Shown piece by piece: positions 35,708 to 44,245 of a stretch of 64,000 nt of DNA (position 1 is the first letter of the stretch; the number at the start of each line of letters is the position of its first letter). Made by a program: the position numbers and the translations under genes. The DNA is from Sphingomonas sp. S1-29 (GTDB taxonomy: Bacteria; Pseudomonadota; Alphaproteobacteria; Sphingomonadales; Sphingomonadaceae), in contig NZ_CP110678.1 in NCBI RefSeq assembly GCF_026167545.1, positions 2,291,501 through 2,355,500 of the forward strand, read 5' to 3'. Under the pieces are notes generated by a model. It made no database searches. It was not told where the DNA came from and saw nothing but the letters and a program-made list of their open reading frames with translations.

Positions 35708-36771
35708 CCCGCGCCGCGTATCGCCGCGGGGATGATCCCCTCTGCAAGCAGGCCGTGGAGCGAATCGACATGATCGTCGCGCGGCTGCGGGGACGGATCC
35801 GAGGTCATCACCACGGTGAGACCTAGGCTGGGCAGCACGTACAGCATCTGCCCGCCATAGCCCCAGGCGAAGCGCACCGGATGGCCGCGCACCTCCTCGA
35901 CGAACCAGCCATAGCCATAGCCGTTGCCGCTCCAGGGCGAGGTCGCGCGCGGCTGCCAACTGGCGTCGATCCAGGCGGCGGGCACCACTTGCGTCGCGCC
36001 GACGCGGCCGCCATTGCGGTACATCTCGCCGAAGCGCGCCAATGCGCGCGGGCTGAGCAGCATGTCGTTGCCGCCGAAATACACCCCTTGCGCGTCGCGC
36101 GGCCATTGCGGGATGGCGATGCCGAGCGGCTCGCCGAGCCATTGCGTCGCGAGCTGGTGCGTGCTCCGGCCCGAGGCGCGCGTGAGCGCGGCCGACAGCA
36201 GATGCGAGCTGCCGGTCGAATAGAGCATGCCGCCGCCGGGCTCGTCGACGAAGCGGCGCCCGAGCGCGTAGCGGACCCAATTGGGGCTCGCGACCCAAGC
36301 CCCGTAATTCGGTCCCGAGGTGCGATCGAGCCCTGCGCGCATCGACAGCAAATGATCGACCGTCACTTGCGCCAGCCGCGAATCGGGATTGGCGGGGGCA
36401 TCGGCGCGCAGCAGCGGCAGGATCGGCTGGTCGGCGCCCTTGAGCACCCCCTTGTCGATCGCGATCCCGGCGAGCGCCGACAGGATGGTCTTCGACGCCG
36501 ATTTGATGTTCACCGCGCGATCGAGCGGCGGGCCGCCGTTGAAGCGGTGCTCGGCAAGCGTCTCGCCATCGCGCAGCACCAGCAGCGATCGGATTCGCGG
36601 CAGCCGCTGCGCGGCGGCGACGGTCTGCGCCAGCAACGCCGGGTCGAGCCCGGTGGTGCGCGGCGACGGCGCCGCGGCGGTGGTGGCGGGGGCCTCCTGC
36701 TCGGCAGGGGCCGAAGGGGCGGGCGAACAGGCTACCAGCGGCAGCGAGAGGAGAGCGATACGCAACGACAT
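35704..36771 (-). CDS. Class C beta-lactamase-like serine hydrolase lipoprotein
   Basis: 355-residue exported serine hydrolase of the beta-lactamase/D-alanine carboxypeptidase (PBP4*) type. Signal with lipobox ending VAC, Cys15 lipidated. Catalytic S-x-x-K is Ser91-Ala-Ser-Lys94; YSTG takes the place of Y-x-N, and GYGGQ lies where the K/H-T/S-G motif is expected. Such EstB/ampC-like proteins are often esterases or peptidases acting on cell-wall or D-amino-acid substrates; antibiotic resistance should not be assumed. The ATG at 36771 is preferred over an upstream one at 36852. Confidence 0.82.
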   Translation of the reverse strand: MSLRIALLSLPLVACSPAPSAPAEQEAPATTAAAPSPRTTGLDPALLAQTVAAAQRLPRIRSLLVLRDGETLAEHRFNGGPPLDRAVNIKSASKTILSALAGIAIDKGVLKGADQPILPLLRADAPANPDSRLAQVTVDHLLSMRAGLDRTSGPNYGAWVASPNWVRYALGRRFVDEPGGGMLYSTGSSHLLSAALTRASGRSTHQLATQWLGEPLGIAIPQWPRDAQGVYFGGNDMLLSPRALARFGEMYRNGGRVGATQVVPAAWIDASWQPRATSPWSGNGYGYGWFVEEVRGHPVRFAWGYGGQMLYVLPSLGLTVVMTSDPSPQPRDDHVDSLHGLLAEGIIPAAIRGAG

Positions 36772-36866
36772 GAATCCCGATATGGGTCGAAACGCCCGAG
36801 AGGTAAGGCATGGCCGCGGTTTTTCGTGCGTGGCAGGTCGGAGCATCCGCATTCACGAAAGGGCCG

Positions 36867-37799
36867 ATGATGCGCATCCTCGCATTCCTAGCCGCCACCA
36901 GCTTGCTCGCCGCGCCCGCCTTTCCGCAGGGCGAGGGGCCGTTCACCGTCGTCGAACAGGGCCGGAGCTTCGGCAATCTATATGATGCGGTGCAGGCGAT
37001 CGGCGACGGCACCGGCACGATCCGGATCGCGCCGGGGCGCTATCGCGACTGCGCGGTGCAGGAGGCGGGGCGGATCAGCTTCGTCGCGACGACGCCGGGC
37101 AGCGTGGTGTTCGATTCGGCGATCTGCGAGGATAAGGCGACCTTCGTGCTGCGCGGGCGCGGCAGCAAGGTCGACGGCATCGTCTTCACCCGCACCTTCG
37201 TCGACGACGGCAATGGCGCTGGCATCCGCATCGAGAAGGGCGACCTCGAGGTCGTCAATTCGATGTTCGTCGACGGCCAGTGCGGCATCCTCTCGGCGAG
37301 CGATCCGCAATCGACGATCAGCATCGACAAATCGACCTTCGCGCGGCTGGGCAAGCATCCCGACGGTTCGGGTGCGCACGCGCTGTATATCGGCGACTAT
37401 GGCGCGCTGAAGGTGACGCGATCGCGCTTCGAACAGGGCACCGGCGGCCATTATGTGAAGAACCGCGCCCCGCGCGTGGAGATCGTCGACAACAGCTTCG
37501 ACGACAGCAAGGGGCAGGCGACCAACTACATGATCGACCTGTCGAACGGCGCGACCGGGCGGATCGCCGACAACAGCTTCGTGCAAGGCACTGGCAAGGA
37601 CAATTGGACGACGATGATCACCGTCGCGCCCGAGGGGGCGGACAACGCCTCGGCAGGGCTGGTGGTGGAGAATAACCGCGCATCGACGGTGCCGGGGTTC
37701 CGGAACGATACGGTGCTGGTGCGCAACTGGTCGGGCGACAAGCTGGTGTTGCGCGGTAATATGCTGAGCGGTCGGATGACCGAATATGCGCGGCAATAA
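36867..37799 (+). CDS. Exported parallel beta-helix protein
   Basis: 310-residue secreted protein with a signal peptide (MRILAFLAATSLLAAPAFP). The rest is a right-handed parallel beta-helix with repeated short turns such as GIRIEKGDLEVVNSMFVDGQCG, LKVTRSRFEQGTGGHYVKN and RVEIVDNSFDDS, each around 20-25 residues. Pectate lyase-like folds of this kind bind or cleave polysaccharides, but no catalytic residues can be assigned. ATG 36867 is followed three bases later by a second ATG. It is 12 bp upstream of an exported hydrolase gene, and the two are probably one operon. Confidence 0.75.
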   Translation: MMRILAFLAATSLLAAPAFPQGEGPFTVVEQGRSFGNLYDAVQAIGDGTGTIRIAPGRYRDCAVQEAGRISFVATTPGSVVFDSAICEDKATFVLRGRGSKVDGIVFTRTFVDDGNGAGIRIEKGDLEVVNSMFVDGQCGILSASDPQSTISIDKSTFARLGKHPDGSGAHALYIGDYGALKVTRSRFEQGTGGHYVKNRAPRVEIVDNSFDDSKGQATNYMIDLSNGATGRIADNSFVQGTGKDNWTTMITVAPEGADNASAGLVVENNRASTVPGFRNDTVLVRNWSGDKLVLRGNMLSGRMTEYARQ

Positions 37800-37811
37800 G
37801 GGGGCAATCGA

Positions 37812-38660
37812 GTGAAGGGTCCCATGCCAACGCTGTTTGCCCTGTCGTTCGCGCTGGGCGGCTGTACCGTGGCGATCAACCAGGACAGTTTCTTCCCCCA
37901 AACCATGCCAGCCCCCGCTGCCGCGCTCACCGCGCCGCCGGGCTATACGATGGAAGAAGCGATGATCGTCCTGCCATCGGTGGGGACGGTGCATGTCGTC
38001 CGGCTGGACAACCCCGCGAGCGAGGCGACGCTGATCTATAGCGGCGGCAATGGCAGTTTCGTGGCCGGGCAGAGCCAGATGGCGGCGGCGCTGGCCGACG
38101 CGGCCAAGACCGACATCATCCTGTATGACTATCCCGGCCGTGGTGGCACCACCGTGCCGCCGACGATCGACGCTTCGCTGGCGACCGGTCCGGCGTTGCT
38201 CGAGGCGCTGCGCGCACGCGGCTGGATCGGGCGGGCGGGGCTGTTCGCCTATGGCCTGTCCTTTGGCGGATCGCAGGCGGCGGCGATGGTCCGCAATGGC
38301 GGCTTTGACGGGCTGATCATCGAAGGGAGCGCAGCCGACATTCCGCGCATCGGTCGCGGTTTCGTGCCTGCACTTGTCCGGCCCTTTGTGCGGCTGCGCG
38401 TCGATCCCGTCCTCGCCCGGTTCGAATATGCCGAATATGCGATCGCGAGTGGCGCGCCGATCCTGCTGGTGTCGTCCGCCGATGACAGGATCGTCGCCGC
38501 CCCGATCATGCGCGATTTTGCCGCAGACCTGCGCGCAAAAAAGGTCGATGTGACCTTTGTCAGCGTACCCGGCGGGCATGGCAGCGCGCTGGACGATCCT
38601 GCGGCGCGGGCGGCGGTGACTCGCTTTCTGGCCACGCATGCGCGACCCGCTGGCGGCTAG
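37812..38660 (+). CDS. Alpha/beta hydrolase lipoprotein
   Basis: 282-residue exported alpha/beta hydrolase. The N-terminus is a lipoprotein signal with lipobox LGGC at about residue 18. Nucleophile elbow GLSFGGS, DYPGRGGT loop, and a later SADDRIV segment with acid residue, then GGHGSAL with the histidine. The fold resembles small prolyl/thioesterase-type hydrolases; the substrate is unknown. Starts at GTG 37812 or ATG 37824, 12 bp after the beta-helix gene. Its stop overlaps that of the convergent asparagine-synthase-like gene by three bases. Confidence 0.78.
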   Translation: MKGPMPTLFALSFALGGCTVAINQDSFFPQTMPAPAAALTAPPGYTMEEAMIVLPSVGTVHVVRLDNPASEATLIYSGGNGSFVAGQSQMAAALADAAKTDIILYDYPGRGGTTVPPTIDASLATGPALLEALRARGWIGRAGLFAYGLSFGGSQAAAMVRNGGFDGLIIEGSAADIPRIGRGFVPALVRPFVRLRVDPVLARFEYAEYAIASGAPILLVSSADDRIVAAPIMRDFAADLRAKKVDVTFVSVPGGHGSALDDPAARAAVTRFLATHARPAGG

Positions 38661-40408
38661 GCGGCGTCGGTCGCCACCCCGAGCGCTGCCGCCAGATATT
38701 CCAGCGCCGCGATCCTGCGCCATAGCGCGGTGTCGGTCACCCGGTCGATGTTGAAGAAGGCGCGCATCGCGGGGAAGTCGAGGTCGATCACCCGCGCCAT
38801 GTAATCGGGGGTCAGCAGCCCGCCATGTTCGTCGCCCATCGGCCGCAGCCGGCGTTGCAGCGCATAGCTGTGCTGGCGCACCCAGGTGGGGCGGATGCGC
38901 GACGACCATTCGCTGAAGCGGTGGCTGCGCCCGGGCGGCTCGGTGAAGCGGTGGCCATAGGCCGAGGGTTGGGCGGCAAGCGCGGGATCGATCGCGGCGA
39001 GCAACTGCGCCTCGAACCGGCCAGCTTGTTTGAGCGCCATCGGCAGCGCCATCGCTTCGGCGACCAATTGGTGATCGAGGAACGGCATCATGTACGCGCC
39101 GTAACGCGATTCGAGGCTGATCTCGCGCCCGAACAGCGACCGGCAGCGCACCCGCGGATAGGCTTGCTCAATCCATTGGCGCGACAGCAGCGCGGTGGGG
39201 CTGGCGACGCCGAGCGCGTCGGCGATCTTGCGCTCGATCGCGCCCATGAAGGCGCGCGGATCGAACCGCGCGGTCGCGTCGCGGGCGTCGAAGCGCGCGA
39301 AGAAGGTACGCGCGACAGTGCGGGCCGAGGCGGGGCGGTCGGCGAGGAAGAAGAAGTCGCGCCAGATCTCGCCGCAGCCGCCCGATGCCGCCAGCGCGCC
39401 GCCGGCATGGCGCTTGTCGCGCGCCCAGGCCGCGCCGCCATTGTCGAAGATATTGCCGAAGGTCGGCAGCGCATCGAACTGGTCGAAGTTGCGCGCCACC
39501 TGCTCGGTAAAGCCATCGGGGGTCACCGATAGCGCGCCGTCCTTGTCGACCCAGTCGACCGCGAACCCCATCGCGTCGCCGATCGCTTGGGCGAAGACGA
39601 CGTCGTCCTCGTCGCGGTCGCCATAGACATAGACGTGCGGGGCGTGGCCCGCCTCGCGCAGCGCCGCCAGCAGCAGCCGCGAATCGAGCCCCCCCGACAG
39701 CGGGCAAAAGATGCGATCGCCAAAGGGTTGGGCGTGCGCGGTGACCACTTGGGCAAGCCGCTGGCGGTGCGACGCGATTCGGTCGGGCAACGGCAGGTCG
39801 CTGGCGGTATCGGGCAGGCGCTTCTCGAGCGGGTGGGTGTGGGTGCCCTCGCGCGTCAGTTCGACCATCTCGCGCGCGCCGAGTGTCTTGAGCCCTTCGA
39901 ATACGGTGTCGTCGCCGACCGGCACGACGTTGAAGGCGAATTCATAGACGCCCTGAGGATCGAAGCGCAGCCCGGGCATCGAGCGCGCGGCGGCGAGCAG
40001 CGAGGTCGAAAAGAAGCTGCGGTCGGTATCGTGATGTAGCTGGTGCGCGGCGAACCAGTCGCCGAAGACGACGCTGCGGCCGCTTTTGTGGACCAATGCG
40101 GTGAACTGGCCGCCAATTCGCTGCCAATCGGGGGTGGTGTCGAAGCTGGCGAGCAGGGCCTTGAGCGCCGGCGCGCCGATCGCCGAATCGAAGGTGAGCG
40201 TACCCGCAACCGCGATGAAATCGTCGCTCTCGACATGCAGAGTCGCCGGGCCGCCGACGATGTAATCGAAATGGAGGATGTCCCAGCCGGGCACCGCCAG
40301 CGCGGTCGGCGCATCGAAACCGTGCCGCGCATATTGCGTGCGCGCGGCATCGAGCCTCGTCGCGGCGGCGCCGTGCTGTGCATTGCGGGTGAGGTACAGG
40401 CCGGCCAT
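38657..40408 (-). CDS. Asparagine synthase-like protein, glutaminase cysteine missing
   Basis: 583-residue protein of the AsnB family. The C-terminal synthetase domain has the pyrophosphatase loop PLSGGLDSRLLLAAL near residue 237 and FLDHQLVAEAM. The N-terminal class II glutamine amidotransferase-like domain begins MAGLYLTRN, so the catalytic Cys2 of MCGI is replaced by Ala and it cannot use glutamine in the usual way. Similar proteins appear in polysaccharide or natural-product clusters, forming amides or lactams from another ammonia or amine source. No precursor peptide or lasso peptidase genes are nearby. It is divergent from a TetR gene with 229 bp between them. Confidence 0.8.
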   Translation of the reverse strand: MAGLYLTRNAQHGAAATRLDAARTQYARHGFDAPTALAVPGWDILHFDYIVGGPATLHVESDDFIAVAGTLTFDSAIGAPALKALLASFDTTPDWQRIGGQFTALVHKSGRSVVFGDWFAAHQLHHDTDRSFFSTSLLAAARSMPGLRFDPQGVYEFAFNVVPVGDDTVFEGLKTLGAREMVELTREGTHTHPLEKRLPDTASDLPLPDRIASHRQRLAQVVTAHAQPFGDRIFCPLSGGLDSRLLLAALREAGHAPHVYVYGDRDEDDVVFAQAIGDAMGFAVDWVDKDGALSVTPDGFTEQVARNFDQFDALPTFGNIFDNGGAAWARDKRHAGGALAASGGCGEIWRDFFFLADRPASARTVARTFFARFDARDATARFDPRAFMGAIERKIADALGVASPTALLSRQWIEQAYPRVRCRSLFGREISLESRYGAYMMPFLDHQLVAEAMALPMALKQAGRFEAQLLAAIDPALAAQPSAYGHRFTEPPGRSHRFSEWSSRIRPTWVRQHSYALQRRLRPMGDEHGGLLTPDYMARVIDLDFPAMRAFFNIDRVTDTALWRRIAALEYLAAALGVATDAA

Positions 40409-40557
40409 CGCACGTGCCTATCGCACAACACTTAAATTTCGATAGCTTGCGAGGTCCGGTGGCGTGCTCGACCGTTGCAATCGACATGAACCGGTCGTCA
40501 CCAATCCGAAACATCACGCTCCATCGCGCCAGATTGGCGCAAATAGACAGCAATCAC

Positions 40558-40569
40558 GTAATTGATTAC
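40558..40569. promoter_or_regulatory. Palindrome in tetR/asn-synthase intergenic region
   Basis: Perfect palindrome GTAATTGATTAC in the 229-bp gap between the asparagine-synthase-like gene and tetR, 69 bp before the TetR start. It shares its architecture, GTWATTGATWAC, with the palindrome before feoA (24944). It may be a TetR operator. The rest of the gap has no other clear signal. Confidence 0.4.
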
Positions 40570-40637
40570 CTTGACCCCTCTCCAAGAAGAGCCTTGAATA
40601 TTGTCCTGGATATCTGTGGCATGGGGGTGCGCGTCCG

Positions 40638-41294
40638 ATGACAGCCTATAGCGGAATCGGCCGGCGCAGATTGGCGGCGAGCGAGGAATCGAGTGCCGGT
40701 TACAAGGCGAAGCGTGAGGAGATCGGCCAGGCGGCGATACGCGTCTTCCATCGGCTGGGCTATGATCGCGCGAGCATGACCGCGGTCGCCGACGAAATGG
40801 GGGTCGATCGCGCCTCGCTCTATTATTACGTCTCGTCGAAGGAAGCGCTGTTCGACGACGTCGTGCGCGCCGCGGTCGAGCGCAATTACGAGATCGCGCA
40901 GCAGATCGAGCAGAGCGCGCTCGCGCCGCGCGCCAAGCTTCGCGACCTGGTGATGCTGTTGATGGCATCCTATGGCGAGCATTACCCTTTATTCTACATC
41001 TTCATCCGCGAGAATATGAGCGATGTCGGGCACCAGCGCGCGCAATGGGCGAAGGACATGGGCCGGGTGAACCGCAAGACTACCGACATGGTGATCGCGA
41101 TCATCGAGGAAGGCTATGCCGATGGCAGCTTCCGCAATGTCGGCCCGTCGGACATCGTCGCCTATGGCGTGCTCGGGGTGCTCGGGTGGACGCATCGCTG
41201 GTACCGCCCCGACCAGAGCGCGGCGAGCGCCGAACAGATCGGCCGCACCTATGCCGAGATGATCGTCACCGGGCTCGAAACCCCCGCGCACTGA
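40638..41294 (+). CDS. TetR family transcriptional regulator
   Basis: 218-residue TetR regulator. N-terminal HTH at about residues 28-72 (REEIGQAAIRVFHRLGYDRASMTAVADEMGVDRASLYYYVSSKEALFDDVV). The C-terminal ligand domain is helical (LVMLLMASYGEHYPLFYIFIREN...). Length is typical. It may control the divergent asparagine-synthase-like gene or the downstream reductase; a palindrome lies 69 bp upstream. The ligand is unknown. Confidence 0.9.
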   Translation: MTAYSGIGRRRLAASEESSAGYKAKREEIGQAAIRVFHRLGYDRASMTAVADEMGVDRASLYYYVSSKEALFDDVVRAAVERNYEIAQQIEQSALAPRAKLRDLVMLLMASYGEHYPLFYIFIRENMSDVGHQRAQWAKDMGRVNRKTTDMVIAIIEEGYADGSFRNVGPSDIVAYGVLGVLGWTHRWYRPDQSAASAEQIGRTYAEMIVTGLETPAH

Positions 41295-41484
41295 CCCGGC
41301 TTTCCAGCCGCGGCCTCAACGGCTGCTTGGCTGCGCCATAGATTAGCTGGCGCGACGCGCGCGCGCGCGCCGGCTATGCCACCGCCACCATCACACCCTT
41401 CACGCGTCGGCGTTGATCGATTCGCCGCAGGTCGGTAACGACCGCCGACAAGCCGCGCCGCCTGGCGCTACCGGAGACTGTCCC

Positions 41485-42297
41485 TTGCACGCCCCCCGCC
41501 CGAAGCTGACCCAGCCGCCGCACGCCGCCTTCGACACCGTCGAGGTGAAATGGGTGCGCCACTGGAACGAGCATCTGTTCAGCCTGGCGGTCGATCGCCC
41601 GCCGAGCTTCCGCTTCCGTTCGGGCGAGTTCGTGATGCTTGGGCTGATGGGCGACGGCAAGCCGCTGATGCGCGCCTATTCGATTTCGAGCGCCGCCTAT
41701 CATGACGAGATCGAGTTCCTGTCGATCAAGGTCGAGGACGGCCCGCTGACCTCGCGGCTGCAGAATGTCGTCGCGGGCGATGAATTGTATATGGGGCGCA
41801 AGCCGACCGGCACGCTGGTCACCGATGCGCTGACCCCGGGCAAGCGGCTGTTCCTGCTGTCGACCGGCACCGGCCTCGCGCCGTTCCTCAGCCTGCTGCG
41901 CGACCCCGACACCTATGAGCGGTTCGAACAGATCGTGCTGGTCCATTCGGTGCGCCGCGTGAGCGATCTGGCGTTCCACGAGGAATTGTCGGGCAAGCTG
42001 GCCGACGATCCGCTGGTGGGCGAACAGGCGCAGACGCAGTTGCATTATATCCCGACGGTGACGCGCGAGCCGTTCCACACGAGCAAGCGAATCCAGGGGC
42101 TGATCGAGGACGGCACGCTGTTCGCCGCGCCGATCGAGGGGCCGCCGGCGTTCGATCGCGCAACCGATCGGGTGATGATGTGCGGCAGCACCGCGATGAT
42201 CGCCGACTTCGCCAAGCTGCTCGAGGAAGCGGGGTTCGAGGAAGGCTCGAACGCGCGGCCGGCGGACTTCGTGATCGAGCGGGCGTTCGTGGGGTGA
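41485..42297 (+). CDS. fpr: Ferredoxin-NADP reductase
   Basis: 270-residue FAD-dependent ferredoxin/flavodoxin-NADP(+) reductase of the short bacterial Fpr type. FMLGLMGDGKPLMRAYSISSA is the FAD site (R-x-Y-S), GTLVTDALTPGKRLFLLSTGTGLAPFLSLL the NADP-binding loop, and VMMCGSTAMI the terminal NADP strand. The start is the TTG at 41485, 8 bases after GGAG; an upstream in-frame TTG (41413) would add a non-conserved extension. Involved in reductive iron-sulfur and oxidative-stress metabolism. It follows tetR by 190 bp that hold only a run of alternating CG (41356-41370). Confidence 0.92.
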   Translation: MHAPRPKLTQPPHAAFDTVEVKWVRHWNEHLFSLAVDRPPSFRFRSGEFVMLGLMGDGKPLMRAYSISSAAYHDEIEFLSIKVEDGPLTSRLQNVVAGDELYMGRKPTGTLVTDALTPGKRLFLLSTGTGLAPFLSLLRDPDTYERFEQIVLVHSVRRVSDLAFHEELSGKLADDPLVGEQAQTQLHYIPTVTREPFHTSKRIQGLIEDGTLFAAPIEGPPAFDRATDRVMMCGSTAMIADFAKLLEEAGFEEGSNARPADFVIERAFVG

Positions 42298-42309
42298 GTT
42301 TTCGCGCTC

Positions 42310-42428
42310 CGTTCGTCCTGAGTAGGGACTGAGCGAAGGCGAAGACCCGTATCGAAGGACGTGCCTCAAGCGGGCGGGTGCTTCGATACGCTGCTTCGAC
42401 GGGCTCAACAGCTACTCAGCACGAACGG
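42310..42428. repeat. Interspersed palindromic repeat, copy 2
   Basis: About 119 bp, same element as 10955-11066 but in opposite orientation: GTTCGTCCTGAGTAGGGACT, GAAGACCCGTATCGAAGGAC, a variable centre, CTTCGATAC and CTACTCAGCACGAAC. It lies between the convergent fpr and apbE genes, where it can end both transcripts. Differences to copy 1 are mostly in the centre, which suggests selection for the paired arms. Confidence 0.8.
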
Positions 42429-42432
42429 TGGT

Positions 42433-43401
42433 TCAGGACAGCATCGCCGCCATGGCGGGGGTGATCCATTCGCGGCCATCGCCCGCGCGCAGTTGCGCTG
42501 CCACGCCGTGGCGCTCGGCCGTCGCCATCGCGGCCTCGCCGCCCAGCACTGTCAGCGCGGTCGCCCAGCCATCGGCAGTCATGCAGTCGGCGGCGATCAC
42601 CGTCGCCGAGACGATGCCGTTGTCGATCGGCCAGCCGGTGCGCGGGTCGATGCTGTGGCCAAAGCGGCTGCCGTCCTGCGCGATGAAGCGGCGATAATCG
42701 CCCGAGGTTGCGACAGCCAGCTCGTGCAGCCCGATGCGCAGATTGGCGGGCAGGCCCGGCGGGGCTTCGACCGCGACCCACCAGGGCTGGCCATCGGGGC
42801 GGATACCGCCACCGACGCATTCGCCGCCGATCTCGACCAGGAAGTCGTGCGCGCCCGCGGCGCGGCACGCCGCCGCCAGTCGGTCGACCGCATGGCCCTT
42901 GGCGATTCCCGACAGGTCGAGGGCGATTCGGGCATGGCGGCGCGCGCGGTGCGCATCGAGCTCGAGATGCCGAGCGCCGCTACGCGCCAGCGCATCGGCG
43001 ACCTCGCGCGGAGTGGGGAGACCGGTGCGCGGTCCCGGTGGGCCGAAGCCCCAGAGGTCGGCGAGCGCGCCGCACGCCGGATCGAACGCGCCATCGCTCG
43101 CGTCCCCGATTGCGACGGCGGTAGCCAACACCTCGGCGAGATCGGCGGGCAGCGCACACCATTCGCCGACCGGCGCGCGGTTGAACGCCGAGAGCGCCGA
43201 ATCGGGCCGCCACTGGCTCATCGACTCGATCACCGTATCGATCGCGCGCCACAGCGCGGCTTCGAGCCCCGGCGGCGGTGCCACGACGCGCGCCGACCAG
43301 CTCGTCCCCATCGCCTCGCCGCCGAACCGCGCGATCTGCGCCGCCGCGTCGCGCCGGGCGAACGCCTCGGGCGCGACGAGCGCGGGCAGCGCGACGTGCA
43401 T
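42433..43401 (-). CDS. apbE: FAD:protein FMN transferase ApbE
   Basis: 322-residue ApbE flavin transferase, which moves FMN from FAD onto Thr/Ser of extracytoplasmic proteins. Family motifs: GGEAMGTSWSARV start, DPACGALADLWGFGPPGPRT, LDLSGIAKGHAVDRLA, GGECVGGG, and ATSGDYRRFI...HSIDPRTGWPID with C-terminal metal-binding DCMTADGWATAL. Export of this copy is not certain, as only a weak hydrophobic start is visible. It ends the PepSY-DUF2271-DUF4198-ApbE operon, with its ATG three bases from the upstream stop. The likely target in the same operon is the DUF2271 protein. Confidence 0.9.
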   Translation of the reverse strand: MHVALPALVAPEAFARRDAAAQIARFGGEAMGTSWSARVVAPPPGLEAALWRAIDTVIESMSQWRPDSALSAFNRAPVGEWCALPADLAEVLATAVAIGDASDGAFDPACGALADLWGFGPPGPRTGLPTPREVADALARSGARHLELDAHRARRHARIALDLSGIAKGHAVDRLAAACRAAGAHDFLVEIGGECVGGGIRPDGQPWWVAVEAPPGLPANLRIGLHELAVATSGDYRRFIAQDGSRFGHSIDPRTGWPIDNGIVSATVIAADCMTADGWATALTVLGGEAAMATAERHGVAAQLRAGDGREWITPAMAAMLS

Positions 43402-43403
43402 CG

Positions 43404-44213
43404 TCAGGCGCCGAGCACTTCCAGCGTGGTGGTGTAGCTCATCCGGCGTGCGGCGCCCGGAATCGTGGCGCTCTGGCCGCTCGCGCTGGCGTTGAGCCAA
43501 TACATGCCGGGCTCGGCGAACGACACGCGGACCTTGCCCGCGGCGTCGGTCTTGAGCGTCTGTTCGTCGACCGTGTCGCGATAGCGCTTGCCGCCGCGGA
43601 CCACGAGCACTTCTAGCCCAGCGGCGGGCTTGCCGTCGACGGTGAAGCCGAACACCGCATCCTCGCCGCTCACCACATCGTTGGGATGCGTGTCGGCGAC
43701 CAGCTCGAGCCCCTTGCCGGTTGGGCGCAGCACGGCGTCGGTCGGCGCGCCCGAGGTGACGAACACTTCGTTGCGCCCCTCGATCTGCATCAGCTTGACG
43801 TCGGTCGCGCCCGCCGGGATGATGCCCGGCAGCTTGTCGGCGGTGGTCCCGCGCGGCAGCCGCTTTTCCTCGCCGCCCAGCTTGTAGCTGCCGCCGACGC
43901 CGTCGTTCAGCATCGCGATCTTCCAGGTGCCCGGCTGGGTCAAATGCAGGTCGAAGGTGCTGCGGAAGCGCCCGGTGGCGAAATTCTCGATCTTGGCCGC
44001 GCTGCCATCGGGGGCGAAGGCGGCGGGTTCGACGCGCAGCGGTTGGTGATCGGCGTGGAACACGTCGTTCGAGGCGGCGGCGTCGAAGGTCACCCAGCCG
44101 TCGGCGCTCGAGATCACCGTGGTCGAGGGCATCATCCACAGGCGATGCGCCTGCAGCGTGGCGGGAACCGCGGCGAGCGCGAGCGCGGTGACGGCGATGG
44201 CGGTGCGAAGCAT
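43404..44213 (-). CDS. DUF4198 periplasmic protein
   Basis: 269-residue exported protein, signal peptide MLRTAIAVTALALAAVP...LQAHRLWM; the mature form starts with a histidine, as typical of the family. Family features are the N-terminal HRLWMMPSTTVISSADGWVTFDAAASNDVFHAD and a C-terminal Ig-like domain (FGFTVDGKPAAGLEVLVVRGGKRYRD... GKVRVSFAEPGMYWLNAS). DUF4198 proteins are thought to bind metals or help metal uptake (distantly similar to NikM). Located between DUF2271 and ApbE in one operon, possibly Fur-controlled. Confidence 0.82.
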   Translation of the reverse strand: MLRTAIAVTALALAAVPATLQAHRLWMMPSTTVISSADGWVTFDAAASNDVFHADHQPLRVEPAAFAPDGSAAKIENFATGRFRSTFDLHLTQPGTWKIAMLNDGVGGSYKLGGEEKRLPRGTTADKLPGIIPAGATDVKLMQIEGRNEVFVTSGAPTDAVLRPTGKGLELVADTHPNDVVSGEDAVFGFTVDGKPAAGLEVLVVRGGKRYRDTVDEQTLKTDAAGKVRVSFAEPGMYWLNASASGQSATIPGAARRMSYTTTLEVLGA

Positions 44214-44245
44214 GGCGATATTTCCCCTGATTGGCGCGGTAAGGT

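Noticed and set aside
35704..36771. Antibiotic resistance beta-lactamase
   Set aside because: S-x-x-K is present, but the other motifs (YSTG, GYGG) fit EstB/peptidase-type serine hydrolases better. Nothing supports a resistance call.
38657..40637. Lasso peptide cluster, because of the asparagine-synthase-like cyclase
   Set aside because: No precursor peptide, leader peptidase (B protein) or ABC exporter is next to it. Only a TetR gene is present.
41356..41370. Alternating CGCGCG run as Z-DNA signal
   Set aside because: Such runs are common by chance in DNA of this GC content, and this one is only 15 bases long.
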